NCBI GenBank assembly: GCA_947034885.2
Contig: OX344755.2
Location: 11,658,501 to 11,722,500, forward strand
Origin: Thuidium tamariscinum
Lineage: Eukaryota; Streptophyta; Bryopsida; Hypnales; Thuidiaceae
Direction: 5' to 3'
DNA length: 64,000 nt
Shown: one piece after another, positions 24,378 to 36,178 of the stretch
How positions within the stretch are numbered: position 1 is the first letter of the stretch
Layout of the letters: each line of letters begins with the position of its first letter
Position numbers and translations under genes: made by a program
The notes under the pieces: model-generated
The model's database searches: none
What the model saw: only the letters and a program-made list of their open reading frames with translations
What the model was told of the DNA's origin: nothing

Positions 24378-25750
24378 TGTGCAAGGCGAAGGTAGGAGCC
24401 CTCACACGTTCAAAGTGATCAAAATCACTTTTGCTAGTCTATCTCAAAGTATGTATCGGACTCTCAGAATTCAGTTGCAGAAACCATCGCAAATCCGGCG
24501 CACGAATCGAATTGCTCAACTGCTGCCGGCCGACAGAAAGAAGTGATATTTCACTCAGCAACTTGGCCGACCACTAAACAGCAACCGAGAGAGCTGATGT
24601 ACGAGAAAAGCGGGTGCTGGCAGAATGATCCAAGTTGCATGGACGAAGGGTCACAGCTGAAGATGGAGTGATGAGATCGAAGAGTACTACGGCAGGGCGG
24701 CCTAGAAAGCGACGAAAAGTGGAGACCCAAGAGGAGAGTGCAGACAGACTCGAGAGCGAAAGAGGTTGGTGCCTTTACTTCACCTAGCATCCTATCTAGA
24801 GATGAGGCCTCGTGGGCGAGTGGGTTTATGGGATCCTCTACGAGATTCTCTTTCTAGGGACAAACGCGGGTTTTGCGCTGGAGTATCTGGAGTTCACGAG
24901 GCCTTCGTTTTTTTCCCCTCCCTTGAGTTCCTTCATCAGTTCCTTGCGCGATGGATCAATACGTCAATATGTTTTACGGACTGCGGTGTGAACGGTGCTG
25001 CATATTATTGGCATAATAATATAGTCTTGCTCAAATGCTCATCCTGCCTTCTTTACGAAAAGGAGCTTCTATTTTCGACAGTCGAGAGTCAAAACCGAAG
25101 TTAGTTTTCCCTCCTTTCCCAAGTTGGCGAGACAGGGACGGATCTGCGCTGGGTTCTTTTCAGTATTGCACTATTGGAATAAGGTATGTATCTACCCGTC
25201 GTATCGTTACGAAAGTAAATATATTATATCTCTTCTGGTACTGTACAATACAAACTGACGAAGATAGTTCTGAGCACTGTAGCGTAGGAGGACCTAGTGA
25301 GGGGCATTGCACGGTGAGTGCAGAACTGATGGATCCCTGAAGCACCGAAATGATCTGCTCATCTGCTGCCGCTGCTGCTGTAGCAGTTGAGGGGTCAGGT
25401 AATCAAATATTCCCTTCCGTCGGCTCATGAGTGAATCGGAATGATGAGGGTCCGTCGCGGAGGTTTGGAGAAAGCCAGTTCGGTGACGAGCCAGACAGAC
25501 CCCCCCGGCCATGTGGATTGCGAATGTGCGTCCATGTGTAGAAAAGAAAAGTCCGACATGGGGCTGCCTTCTCCTTCATCCGGGTTCCCCCGGCAGCCTG
25601 GCGAGGGACTTCACTGTCTGCTCACTTTTTGACAACGCATCCCTCGTATGGCTCTTTTGAGTTGGCAGCTGGGGTTGCTCCCGGCTCCTCTGCTGCTTGG
25701 GATTCCCCGACGAGGATGGAAGAGATCCATGCTGCTCCTTCCCTGGAACC
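24378..25750. other. upstream region of the VQ gene and GC-richer spacer
   Basis: Holds the presumed promoter and 5' UTR of the - strand VQ gene. GC is higher than in the desert that follows. Short ORFs on both strands overlap each other and have no recognisable domain. A CTGCTG/GCCGCT trinucleotide run lies near 25360-25385. No TATA box could be assigned with confidence. Confidence 0.4.
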
Positions 25751-25870
25751 GGCCGGGGTGACCTCAACCCCCTCGCTCGGCACGCTGAAATTTTTTACTT
25801 TCCACACACTATAAAACTTGCAAATTTTGAATTCATATTTGCAATCAAAGTCCCCAACTTCCATTTGTTA
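25750..25870. mobile_element. truncated copy of the GGGTGAACTG TIR element
   Basis: Matches one end of the family at 33321, 39820 and 50401: GGGGTGAC then CCCCTCGCTCGG, followed by the conserved inner block AAATTTTGAATTCATATTTGCAATCA. The other end is missing before the TTAA-flanked element at 25927. Confidence 0.55.
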
Positions 25871-25926
25871 ATTTGTTTTTGTTTTTGAAAGTCCCCAATT
25901 TGGTTGGAAGGGGTGGAGAAGGATAA

Positions 25927-26501
25927 TTAACCCCTCGGTGTCTAGACTAATCTCCAGAAAAAAAAACATTACAAAATATTATTTGGAAGAATATTTTGGA
26001 ATTGAGATGCAATAAAAGTTGTGGAGTTTGAGTTGTAGAAATGTAGATTTTATCCATATAGTTGGATTCACCAATGCTATCACCAATATTTTCCTATAAA
26101 TATTGAAAGGAAAAATTTGAAGTTTCTTCTAATTTCAATTAGAAGCATCATGTTGTCATTTTTTGGAGTAAATTTTGTTAGAATGGATTTGAAATGAGGT
26201 TTTCTTGACATGGTGATTTTTGGAAATTTTTTTTTCTGATTCTATGACCTCATTTTGCAATTCTAGGTTTGAACTAGAGTCAATGCAATTTTGGCTTGGT
26301 CAACCACTTAACAAACTTCTACATTTGTAATTTTAGAAAAGTATGTACTCTAGTATCTCTAAATCCTACCCTTGGATAGGACAACTTCCTAAAGTATTTC
26401 TAATAATTGAAGGACTTTTGTCCAAGTTGTAATGGGAAAGAAATCTATTTTTCAATTTGGACATCATCCAAAAATTGGACATCAACACACTTTAGGGTTA
26501 A
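25927..26501 (-). mobile_element. TTAA-flanked element, 575-bp family, copy 1
   Basis: TTAA at 25927-25930 and 26498-26501. Ends are TTAACCCCTCGGTGTC and, at the right, CATCAACACACTTTAGGGTTAA. It is the reverse-orientation relative of the elements at 40606-41182 (577 bp) and 35625-36178 (554 bp). No coding sequence. Piggybac-like by target and CCC terminus. Confidence 0.7.
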
Positions 26502-27430
26502 TAGTGGAAGAATCCTATGGAGGGGAAATTATTTTAGATACTTAAAACACTTGAGGTCCTAATGTTTATTCAACAAACAATTTACATTTGGCTAAATGGT
26601 AATGAAGCCAAAAATGAATGGATGTCTCAAAAAAAATTGGCATAAAATAGGAGCATTCACTTTCTACGTGAAAGTTTTTAAAATCCTATCAAATGCCCAT
26701 ATCAAAATGTATGTTGCCTAAAAAATATAGTAGCTTGGGCAATTTGAGCAACTTGTGTTGATAGCTTTTCATTCAAACTTTTGATGAGGCCAAAATGATT
26801 CTTCTCTTTTTTTTATGTACAAAAAAACTTCAAAATGTTTAAAACAAAATCAAAAAGTTCATGTAAAGTATGTCGTTTTCAATACTTATTCCCATATTGA
26901 AGTGCCAAAAACATCAAGGAAAAAGTGTCAAAAATAACACCTTTTTTTGTTAGTGCAATCACACAATCTTAAATTACTAAATAGTGCAATGTAGTAGTGA
27001 CTTCTATATTAATGGCACAAAGTATTAAGGTCTTTAAAGTTAGTGACCAAGTTCGTCAAATTATTTTTATAAAAAGGGATCTAGTATGGTTATTGAAAAA
27101 TTGAAAAAATTGATATGCAAAAGTTCAATACTTGTCTCCATATGATGTTCAAATAGAATAGGAAGTTGCAAATGACAAGATATAGCCCTAAGATGGGTGA
27201 AGAATGATTAGACGATATAGCACCAAAGAAAAATTACACTCAAATGAAAAGTCATAAATGTTTTTGTGTAATATATACAAAAACAAAATGCTTGCAACTT
27301 CTATGGTAAAAAAATATTCAAAACCATACCTATACCAATTCATATGCAATAGTTTGTTTTTTAAGCATCCCTAGACTTCCATTAAAGTATCCATGAAAAG
27401 TATCATTAACTTATCTCCTTACTAAACTAC
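26502..27430. other. AT-rich spacer
   Basis: No gene, RNA or clear repeat border seen. Homopolymer-rich AT sequence. Confidence 0.4.
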
Positions 27431-27479
27431 AATCAATTGACTAATTGTTTTGTGAGATTTCGGTTTTAGATTCGGCTAT

Positions 27480-27900
27480 ATCATGATGTTTCCAATGGTT
27501 TAAAGATCTTCCATTTTGAAAATTCATAGAAATGGCATGCCATATCTAATTTTCATGTTTATTTTTGAAAATTCATGGTTTTCAATTGTTAATATTACAA
27601 AAATAATCCTCCTATGAAGATACGATGTTTGTTTGTTTGTTTGTTACGTTGAGATCTCCCAGACCGTGAGTCCCCCGGGTACGTGTTTGGTACTTTCGGA
27701 AAGCCCTCGGCGAGGAGGGGTGCACAGACTTTGATTCATGGTGTTCCAACCTACGGCATGAAAGTTATTGAATTTTGAAGTTTCTATACATTAAAAAAAT
27801 TAGACCGTGGCAACGGCACAGGCCACCCTAGTATTTTTGAAAAAGAGAACCTCCAGCTATGTTGAATTGCTTATATTGGATACCATCCAAATACAAGATC
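27480..27900. repeat. dispersed repeat D, copy 1, interrupted by a Helitron
   Basis: Flanks 27480-27606 and 27832-27900 read as one repeat once the Helitron is removed. The left side (AAAATTCATAGAAAT ... ATTCATGGTTTTCA) and the right side (CAGCTATGTTGAATTGCTTA) match 41222-41375 and 43290-43390, where no Helitron is present. Confidence 0.6.
27607..27831 (+). mobile_element. short non-autonomous Helitron, copy 1 (225 bp)
   Basis: Begins TCCTCCTATGAAGATACG after an A and ends GGCCACCCTAG before a T. This gives a 5' TC, a 3' CTAG, insertion between A and T, and a GC-rich hairpin (GTGGC ... GCCAC) just before the end, the textbook Helitron terminus. It has a GTTT microsatellite near the left and a GC-rich core. 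A second copy is at 56361-56601. It has no Rep/helicase gene. Confidence 0.75.
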
Positions 27901-27951
27901 ACTTTGAAGATACATGAAGGCCCATTCACAAAATTATGACATAGGATTACT

Positions 27952-28280
27952 GAGGTAGAAGGCGCGTAAATGGAGTAGGTTCTAAAATGGTGCCCTACCT
28001 TAAATGTACAATATTTGTACATGTTGCTTTTTCATAGCCTTCAGTAGTGTACTAACAATGTACACTTTAGCTGGGGCACCATTTTAGAGCCCTATGCCCT
28101 TTCAACTTCAAAATTTCATAACTAATTCCACAAAGCTCCAAAAAATATGAAACGACTTGGGTTAGATGTCAATTCTACTTGTCTTTCAAGGAAAATATAC
28201 TAAAAATATTTCAAGATGTTTCACCTCCCCAAAATTCAGTTTCAACCCTTAGATGGGCGATTACTGAGCCTTCTACCTTA
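27952..28280. mobile_element. probable fold-back MITE of about 0.33 kb
   Basis: Inverted ends AGGTAGAAGGC and GCCTTCTACCT, with a TA after the right end. An internal inverted pair is built on TCTAAAATGGTGCCC and GGGGCACCATTTTAGAG. The right part (28085-28240) recurs in diverged form at about 31845-31985 and 55005-55140. Confidence 0.5.
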
Positions 28281-29332
28281 CATCACCTATGAACTAAAAT
28301 AGCAATGTACTACCTCTAATCAGTGAGGTTTGATGATTGATAGTTGAAAAGTTGAATTATGAGGTATTTGATGTGGTCCTTCACTTGGGACCCCATGACG
28401 GATGGTCCTAAATATGGTGATGATCAAATATTGAGAATTCCAAATTATTCTCTGTACTAGACACATGGCATGCACTGAAATTGTTCCTCCTATGAGTTCA
28501 ATATTGGTTTTAAAAAATAATTGAAACACAATGTTGCATGGCATGGGGATTGAGGTAAAGAGGTACAGTAACTTAACCTAATACTGGTACGGTACTTCCT
28601 GTACTTGATTGTGTGGTAGAGAGGGATTTTTGGGGGTGCTTTTTTTAAGCAAATGAAATGGAATTTTTTTGCATGTTAGAGAAAAAAAAATTAGTTTTTT
28701 TTTTACACAAGCAAATGTTCAGTTCATCAATAGTCTTGCCCTGGGGCCAGAAACACATGTGAAATAGAGTCACTCTGCCTTGGATGATAACATTGTAGCC
28801 CATTGGTCCTGAAGTTCCGTTAACCCCTTAAAGTTCTGCTGAAGTTCCTTGACTACTTTTCACAAAAGTGTCCAAAATTGTCACTTTCTCATACTTTGGG
28901 CATTATTGAAGCAGGGTTTGTTTTTTCCATTTTTAAAGAAGTGCCAAAGTGATGATATAAAATGTTTTAGTAGTGCTCCAAATTGCAACATTCATCCACT
29001 TATTGGATGTATAGTATGGTTTTCATCCACAATTAGGCAATTTCATCTAATATTTTTTGAAATTTCAAAGTTGTTTGGCAATTTCATCCAATTTTTTGAC
29101 ATTTTTTATAACCTTTTTTAGCCAGTTTTTTTTTATGGTGCAATTTCGCACCAAAAAGCCGAAAAAAAACACTGTATTGAAGTACAAAAAAAATTCAAAA
29201 TTTTAACCATACAAACTTTTACTTGAATATCATAGAAACTTATAGAAATAATTTTTAATCAATTGACAACATAAATTGTGAGATGATAACATTTGAAGTT
29301 AGAAAAAAACAAACTTTAGGGCTCCCTCCTAG
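28281..29332. other. AT-rich spacer with dispersed repeat E
   Basis: No gene. The part at about 28929-29160 (CCAAAGTGATGATATAAAATG, GTGCTCCAAATTGCAACATT, TTTTCATCCACAATTAGG) matches about 42130-42220 and 42745-42880, and more loosely 34200-34400. A TTAACCCCTTAAAG end-like motif at 28820 has no partner that I could find. Confidence 0.45.
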
Positions 29333-29550
29333 GGTCTAAGTGAATTGCCCGTCGCTTGGCCACTCCAAGTAATTTCAGGGGTGCAAGTAAAACAAAAAGC
29401 CCCTTACTTTGTGCTTAACTCATTTACCTTCTACACTCCTCCTAGCTAATTTTGGGCCTCTAATTGCAAATATGAATTCAGAATTTGCGAAAAACAAAAA
29501 TTCCAATGTTTTTTCAAGTGGCTGAGCGAGGGGGTTAGTTCACCGTAGCC
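29333..29550. mobile_element. GGGTGAACTG TIR element, diverged copy
   Basis: Left end GGGTCTAAGTGAATTG then CGCTTGGCCACTCCAAGTAA; right end GGGGGTTAGTTCACCGT. It shares the inner block with GGGGTGCAAGTAAAACAAAAAGCCCC-type sequence and AATATGAATTCAGAATTTGC with copies at 33321, 33868 and 39820. Confidence 0.65.
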
Positions 29551-30851
29551 TCTCTTTGGAGGGTCAACAAACTTTGAAGCTTAAATGCAATGTTTGACAA
29601 GCCTAATTCACCATAGGAATGGGCTTGAAATCACTTCAATCATTTAATCTTCAATCTATTTGGACTTATGTCAATCATTTAATTCCTAAAATACTACAAT
29701 GTTTTTCTCAAATGTTTTGAGGACCAAAACTACTTCAAAAGACTTTTATCCATAGCAAGGCTAAAATCTTCATCTATATTTATTTATAAGCAAATCCACT
29801 TGTTGGATACTTTAATGAACTTATTTTAAAAAGTCCTCCAAAAATTTAAGAGTAATATTCTTAATTCACTGCAAACTCAATGTACATATACTTTGAAAAG
29901 TAGCTTTTTCTAGTTCTTTCTAAAGGTAAAGTTTTGTCTTTCAACATTTTTAGATAAAAACGTGTATGTCAAAATCTTGTTTGATTTAGCCATAATGTTG
30001 TGAAATGTGTTGAAAATACATGTAAAAAAATTTAATCCAAAAAAAATTCATACACATCTTTAAGGAACATTATAAAATAGAAGGTGGCATTGGAAGAGAA
30101 AACAAAATTGCCAATGATGTTTACAGAAAAATTGTTAATCCCATTGATGAGAATGATCTAGTAACCAACATGTATTCATTCATTTTTCATTTATTTGAAG
30201 TATTATAAATTGAGTTCAAAAAACGACTTTATATGTTTTTTCTACCTTCATTGCCTACAAAATGAAAATCCTTATAACTTTACTTCATTCTTCAAAATTG
30301 AATGGTTCAAGTTTTATTAAATGTTGATCAATACATGCTCTAAATAGAATCAATTCACCTTTCTTTAGAATATATTTTTACCTATCCATTTTGACATTGA
30401 TATAAAAAAACTTACAATTTTTTTCAATACTTATCAAAATGATATGAAATAAACTTTCACATGTAAATAACAATGACTAAAATCAATCCTAAATATTTCA
30501 TGCAGAAATTTCAATTTATGAAGTCAATAGTGCCTATATCCAAATTTAGGGTCAAGAAGCCCTAAATCTATCTAAGTTTTGTTTAGTCCTTAGTGATAAA
30601 GAAGTCTAGTGCCTCTAAGCACCATATTTAAGGTTTATGTTTTAAACTCATAATAGAAGATTTCTCATGAAAATTATTATTATTTAATCTACAATGGATT
30701 TCAATTAAATTTAAAAAATTAAATTTAAATTACATCAAAAAATATTGATTAGGATATAGTATAAATAGTTATTTGAATACTATTAGAAAACAATATCTTA
30801 CAATTTTTGTTTAACAATCATCACTAAATTATTCTTCCAAGTTGGACTATG
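29551..30851. other. AT-rich spacer
   Basis: No gene or definable element seen. Very AT-rich. Confidence 0.4.
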
Positions 30852-31129
30852 TAATGTGGGTACAACCAAAAGTGCCACAAATTGGTATTATACCTAGTTA
30901 CTATTAGTAAAATGTTTAGATTTTCATATAATTGTGTTGGCAAGTGAAAGCATATTCCTATGCACCAAAGAATGCAACATTTGGATACAATATGCAAAAG
31001 TTATCAAGGGTCAAAGTTTGTTTCTAAAAGCGTTATCTCCAAACTACGTATATAATTGATTTTTGGAAATGTACCCAGACTATAGATGGTTCTTTAAGGT
31101 CAGCTGCAATTTTCAATCTACCCACCTTA
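30852..31129. mobile_element. TA-flanked MITE, 277-bp family, diverged copy
   Basis: Ends TA-ATGTGGGTACAACC and CTACCCACCT-TA. The interior keeps TTGGCAAGTGAAAGCAT and CACCAAAGAATGCA, but the inner GGCGC pair is decayed. It is the most diverged of the six copies. Confidence 0.75.
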
Positions 31130-31299
31130 ATTCATCTTCAAAATTTGAAAATTGGAGCAACCCTTAGGGTTCCAAGTGATAGGGTTCCAATTTATAATTT
31201 ATACCAACTTCATATATATTTTCTCTCTTGAATTTCAAAGTATGCATGAGAAGAAAGACAAACACTTCAATGATTTCCTTCATTCAATTTTAGAACAAA

Positions 31300-31660
31300 T
31301 TGTACAAAGTATGAGGTGGTGGAAATTTTTCCCGCGTAGGAAGATAGGAAATATAGAGATAGACATATTTTCAGAATTTTATTCTCAAAATTGAAATTAT
31401 TGTAAGTTTTCGGAGGCAAAAAGTACTTTTGATCTATAACCATAATCTAGAGTCTTCCAATTCTGATAATTACTTAACTCCTTTCCCCTCACCTCTTCCA
31501 TTCACTACTTTGGGACATGTGTCATTACCTTATTAGTCCCAATCTTGAAAAGCACCAAAAAAAACACAATTCAAGATCTAGTTGGGAATTTTTTTGGCTT
31601 TGATTGGAATTACTACCCCCTACAAGTTGGGAGTTGGGTGTAGTTGGTTATTAGTGCATC
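31300..31660. repeat. partial copy of the 0.4-kb element seen at 6422 and 60274
   Basis: Collinear with 60330-60660: GTAGGAAGATAGGAAATAT, GAATTTTATTCTCAAAATTG, then ACTACTTTGGGACATGTGTC. Ends were not resolved. The rest of the spacer to 32141 shows no gene. Confidence 0.5.
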
Positions 31661-32141
31661 AACCTTATTCTCAATGGTGATTGCACTAACTAAGAATGGA
31701 TACACTCTTTCCAAACAAAGGTAAGGTAGGAGACTCAAATTCCAATCAAGAAGTAAAAGTGAATATGACTCAGAAATACATTTTGTTTTCTCCATTGTAC
31801 CAACTATGTACCTTTTAGGAGGTGGTTGTTTTTTATGACAACTACATTTCAACTTCAAAAATTTGTAAGTAATTCTACAAAGGTCTAAAATACATGAAAC
31901 AACCTGGATTAGATGCAAATTACATTTTACTTCCTACAAAAACTTATTGAAAATTGTTTCAAAGAACTTAGCATCCCCCCCAAGGCAATGAATTCTTAAA
32001 TAGTTACTTTCAAAGCTTCCTATCTTAGTTTCTCGGGGTTAGGTAACCTAATTGTTCAAGCCACTTAATTAAGTGTAAGTCAAAGATAGAAAGGTTATAC
32101 TCTTGCTCAAAGCAATCATTCTATGCTACAATTTTTGCCTC

Positions 32142-32419
32142 TAAGGTGGGTACACCCCTCCACAACCACTCATTGGTACTTTGCTTAGTTATTATTATAA
32201 AGCTATTTAAATTTGCATATAGTCTTGTTGGCAAATGAAAGCACACTCCCATGCACCAAAGAACACAACATTTGGATACAATATGCAAAAGTTATTAAGG
32301 GTCAAAGTCTATTTCTGAAAGCGTCATCTAGAGCTTGTGTACATAACTGAATTTGAAAATGTACACCAAATGTAGATGGCACTTTAAGGTCAATTGTGCT
32401 TTTGAGTGTACCCACCTTA
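32142..32419. mobile_element. TA-flanked MITE, 277-bp family
   Basis: Ends TA-AGGTGGGTACACCC and GAGTGTACCCACCT-TA. Interior has TTGGCAAATGAAAGCACACT and GCGTCATCTAGAGC. Length is 278 bp. Confidence 0.8.
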
Positions 32420-33000
32420 ATTCTTAATTAAGGGTGACAGATGTTCACTAGAGAAAAACTATCGGATTGTGTGAATGCCTCCCCATCTTTATTCAATGAA
32501 TTGTTTGGCCATCTATGAAGCAATTCCGGGATGTAAGGCTCAAATCTCAAAGCGGTTTAAGATGTCTCACTTACGGAAGCCCCTAATGTCACTCACTCAC
32601 ACCCGCCTATGCGGAAGTGAAGCCACAGTCATGTAAAAGTGTGCCTGGGGTCCCATGAGCTGATCAAGTTGCATCAATCTCAAGGTTTGCGTATACAAAT
32701 ACAAGACTTGTGGCCCCAGACCCGGGGTAAGTTAGTTGCCGGCTTTTTCTTGGAAGATGGATTTTTTTTTCTTTCTTTTAACAAAGGGAACATCAAACCC
32801 CATACAAATTCTCATGAAAATCAGCGTAACCACCGTTCATAGAAAAACTAAAGTCAATTTCCTATCTTCACAAACAAAAACACACCACTATTGGGGGTGT
32901 TCTCTACATTGTGTGCAATTTGGCCTGATTCTACATCAACTAAGTTACACTATTTCACACACTTGTTTGTGTGCATACAACTTCCAAAGTATCGTACATG
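32420..33000. other. spacer, mixed composition
   Basis: No gene. The block at 32500-32740 is less AT-rich than its surroundings but holds no recognisable coding or RNA feature. Confidence 0.35.
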
Positions 33001-33267
33001 TAGGTCTGTTTTGGCAAGTCAGGCTGAAATAGTTCACTTTTCTCAGTTTGACAATTCAGCAAGCAGATTGAATTTTTTTTTGTTTTCAGCACTTAATGAG
33101 GGCACTCCTAATTTTGGATTGATTCTTTCTATTCATGGGTAATTGTGTTCCTTTATTTATTTATGTTTCTCACAAACAATTTTTTCAGATTTTTAGAAAT
33201 AATTGTAAATAATTCTTAAAATTTCGACCTTTTCCAAATTTCCCCGAGTTATTTACAAAACTGACCT
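33001..33267. mobile_element. TAGGTC TIR element, 267 bp, copy 1
   Basis: Inverted ends TAGGTCTGTTTTG and CAAAACTGACCTA. It is collinear with 49127-49394 (268 bp), sharing CTAATTTTGGATTG, TTCTTTCTATTC and CCCGAGTTATTTAC. No coding sequence. Superfamily unknown. Confidence 0.65.
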
Positions 33268-33320
33268 ACACGTACAATATTTGGGTAAAAAAGTAAGATG
33301 AATACCCCAATCTCATCAGT

Positions 33321-33554
33321 CAGGGTGAACTGGCCCCCTCGCTTGGCCACTCCAAGTAATTGCAGGGGTGCAAGTAAAACAAAAAGCCCCCTATTTTGTG
33401 CTTAAGGTTTTTACCTTGAACACTTCTCGCAACTAATTTGGGGTCTCTGATTGCAAATATGAATTCAGAATTTGCAAGAAAAATTATTTGCAAAAAATAA
33501 AAAATTGCAGCGTTCTCCCAAGTAGCCGAGCAAGGGGGCTTTTTGCTCACCCCG
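33321..33554. mobile_element. GGGTGAACTG TIR element
   Basis: Ends CAGGGTGAACTGGCCCCC and, at the right, GAGCAAGGGGGC ... CTCACCCCG. CAGGG-type termini recall hAT elements, but I found no convincing 8-bp target duplication, so the class stays open. No coding sequence. Confidence 0.7.
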
Positions 33555-33755
33555 GCCATAAATCATATAGTGGATTTGTTGACATAAGCCCCGGGCCCAT
33601 ATGTTCAAGGGGTCACACGCTCCCTACCATAGAAGCACAGGATCCCTAGGCCATTGAATTCTGCGTTCCCAACAAATCTGAGGGCCGTGTCTCCTGGAGG
33701 TCTCCAAAGCCCCATGTTTCAAGGGCAGCCAAAGGTGAACCAGCCTGGTGCCACC

Positions 33756-33857
33756 TCACCCCCAAATTACAATTCCACCTTCATGTACTGGCGGTGTACA
33801 TTTTCATTCTGAAATGTATCCTGTGGGTACATAAGGATGGAATTGTACTTGGGGTGG
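33756..33857. ncRNA. pre-miRNA-like or MITE hairpin of about 100 bases
   Basis: Left arm 33756-33803 (TCACCCCCAAATTACAATTC then CACCTTCATGTAC) pairs with right arm 33811-33857 (GTACATAAGGATGGAATTG then TACTTGGGGTGG) around a loop of about 7 bases. The size suits a small-RNA precursor, but no expression evidence exists. It sits between two TIR elements, so a young MITE is equally likely. Confidence 0.4.
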
Positions 33858-33867
33858 TAATAGGGAT

Positions 33868-34097
33868 CTGGGTGGATTGGCCCCCTCCCTCGGCCTTACC
33901 ATGTTTACCAGAGGTGCAATCAAAATAAAAAGCCCCTTAGTTGGGGCTGTGATCACCCCTACTATCTTCACCCCCTTGCTAATTTGGGGTCTCTGATTGC
34001 AAATATGAATTCAAAATTTGCAAAAACAAGTTTGTGTGAAAAATAAAAAATTACAGCATTTTACCCAAGTGGCCGAGCAAGGGGTCAGTTCTCCCTG
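33868..34097. mobile_element. GGGTGAACTG TIR element
   Basis: Ends CTGGGTGGATTGGCCCCC and GGGGTCAGTTCTCCCTG. Same orientation and inner block as the copy 314 bp upstream. Confidence 0.65.
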
Positions 34098-35624
34098 CCC
34101 GTAATAGGTTGGTTCATCAAAATGTGATGACCAACTTGTTTTATTACTTTTTGAGAAAGTTGCCAAGATGGCAATCACTTCAAATTTGGCGAAGCATTGT
34201 ATTTCTACATTCATCCATCTTTTGGACTTAAAAATACTTTTTCATCATATTCATACACTTTTTCATCCAAATCTGATGACTTCATCCATATTTCAAAGAG
34301 AACTAGAACATTTCTAGCGAAAAAAGATTACTTTTATGTGGCGAAAAAAAAGACATTTATTTTGAAATGGTGCAATCTGGCTCCCATGGTGCCGGAAAAA
34401 AAAGGCTAGTGTTGACTTTCAAGAAGGCAATAGTGTGGTGAGAAGGCACAAGCAAAGATTAGTGTTAATTGTAAAGTGTGTGCAATGAGGGTCTAACAGC
34501 TAGAGTTTATAGAAAAATACATGGCTGAATTCCTTGAAGCACTAAAATTAGGATTTGATGGAGTTTGTTGTTGTGTTTCTTTTTTATTATTCGTAATTAA
34601 ATCCTAAAGGATGTTAGGACTATTCATACAATGCAGATATTATTGCAATTTTTGAATACAATGGCCATTTGCATGAAGTCAAAATTATTTTTTGGGGCAA
34701 TTTTTTAGAGATATTGCTTGTGAATGCAACTTTGTTTTGTGATTTTCATGGGATTTTTTGTGATAGGATTGTGCAAGAAAAAATCTCGTATATGAGGACC
34801 AAAATTGAAGAATATTAGTTCACTAGGTCATTCTTGGTGACAACGAGGGTTGTTTTTTCAAGCCTTTAAATGTCTAATTTCCTAAAAATAAATCATCAAC
34901 TTCAAGCCTACAGAGATAAAAGAGGGAAAATGGGTTTAAAAAATGCCAAATTGCAATAATGCCCTCGCACACCATTGCAACAATGTTTCAAAAATATCAT
35001 TTCATCTATTGTGCAAAGCCAGCACATACAAAAATTGCATACAAAAATTACATATTCAAAATTGCATACTTAAATATGGCCTCCTTCGATTCAAATCCCC
35101 AAAATGAAGGAGCTAGGAAATTCAAAACATTCTTAAAAAAAAGGCCACATAACCATTGGTCAAAAAAACAAAAACTTGTTACAACATCCTAAAGGAATTA
35201 AGCCTTCCTCTAACAAAGTGGGGTTCACCTTATAGTTAACTCTATTGTTTGCCAAGAATTTTTGTTTCTTCTTTGTGTAAGATGGAAAATGTTCCTTCCC
35301 TATGGCAATTCTCCAATTCCTCAAAGTGACATTCATTCTTTGCTTTTCAAAAGCAAGGGCCCTACCAAACTAAGAACACCTACATGTGCCCAAATAAAGT
35401 ATTTATTATTATTGAGTTGTGAAAGCTTTTCTAGTAGATACATAAATTAGCCCTAATATTGTTTGTGACACTAATTTACCAAAGTGATACTATTTTGAAC
35501 TAATGTGGATTGAAATATTCATATATGGCATTAGTTTCTATAGAAATGAAAATTTTGTAGTGACACTAGTGTTCTTCATGATGCTAAATTTCCCCTCTTC
35601 ACCATTAGGACAAAGTAATATAGT
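34098..35624. other. AT-rich spacer
   Basis: No gene. The 34200-34400 stretch loosely resembles repeat E (28929-29160). Short ORFs lack any domain. Confidence 0.4.
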
Positions 35625-36178
35625 TTAATTCTAGAACATTCTGACGTCTCAATTTTAAACAATGTACATATTGAGATCTAGATTTCTTTCTCATTTCATC
35701 TTGGATGAAAGTCATCCTAATTTTTTAAGATACTTTCTGAAGTTGTGGTCATTTCCAAGGGTTGGATCTTGTGTTACTAGAGCAAGTATTTTTCTAAAAT
35801 TACAAATGTAGAAGCATGTCAAGTAGTTGACTTGAGTTGACCCTAGTTCAAACTCGGAATTGCGAAAATGAGGTTATAGAGTTTGATAACAAAAAATTCT
35901 CCAAAATGACCATGTCAAGAAGATCTCATTTCAAATCCTTTACAACAAAATTTACTCAAAAAATAACAAAGAAATTTGAATTTTTCCTTTCATTCCTTTC
36001 AAAATTTATAGAAAAATATTGGTGATAGCGTTGGTGAATCTAACTTTAAGGATGGAATCTAAAACTCAGACTCTACAACTTTGCTTGTACCTCAATTCCA
36101 AAATTTTCTTCCAAATATTACTTTGGGATGATTTTTTTTGAAATTGTCAATTATGAAGATTGGACGCTTAGGAATTAA
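35625..36178 (+). mobile_element. TTAA-flanked element, 575-bp family, degraded copy
   Basis: TTAA at both limits, ends TTAATTCTAGAACATTCTGA and GGACGCTTAGGAATTAA. The CCC termini are lost, but the interior is collinear with 40606-41182: TGACGTC near the left, GTAGTTGACTTGAGTTGAC, CTTCCAAATATTACTTT. An older member of the family. Confidence 0.6.

Noticed and set aside
24019..24395. ORFs on the + strand over the VQ gene
   Set aside because: Shadows of exon 1 of the VQ gene; no domain.
27640..27730. GC-rich core of the Helitrons considered as a structural RNA gene
   Set aside because: No tRNA, rRNA or snRNA landmarks; explained as internal Helitron sequence shared by both copies.
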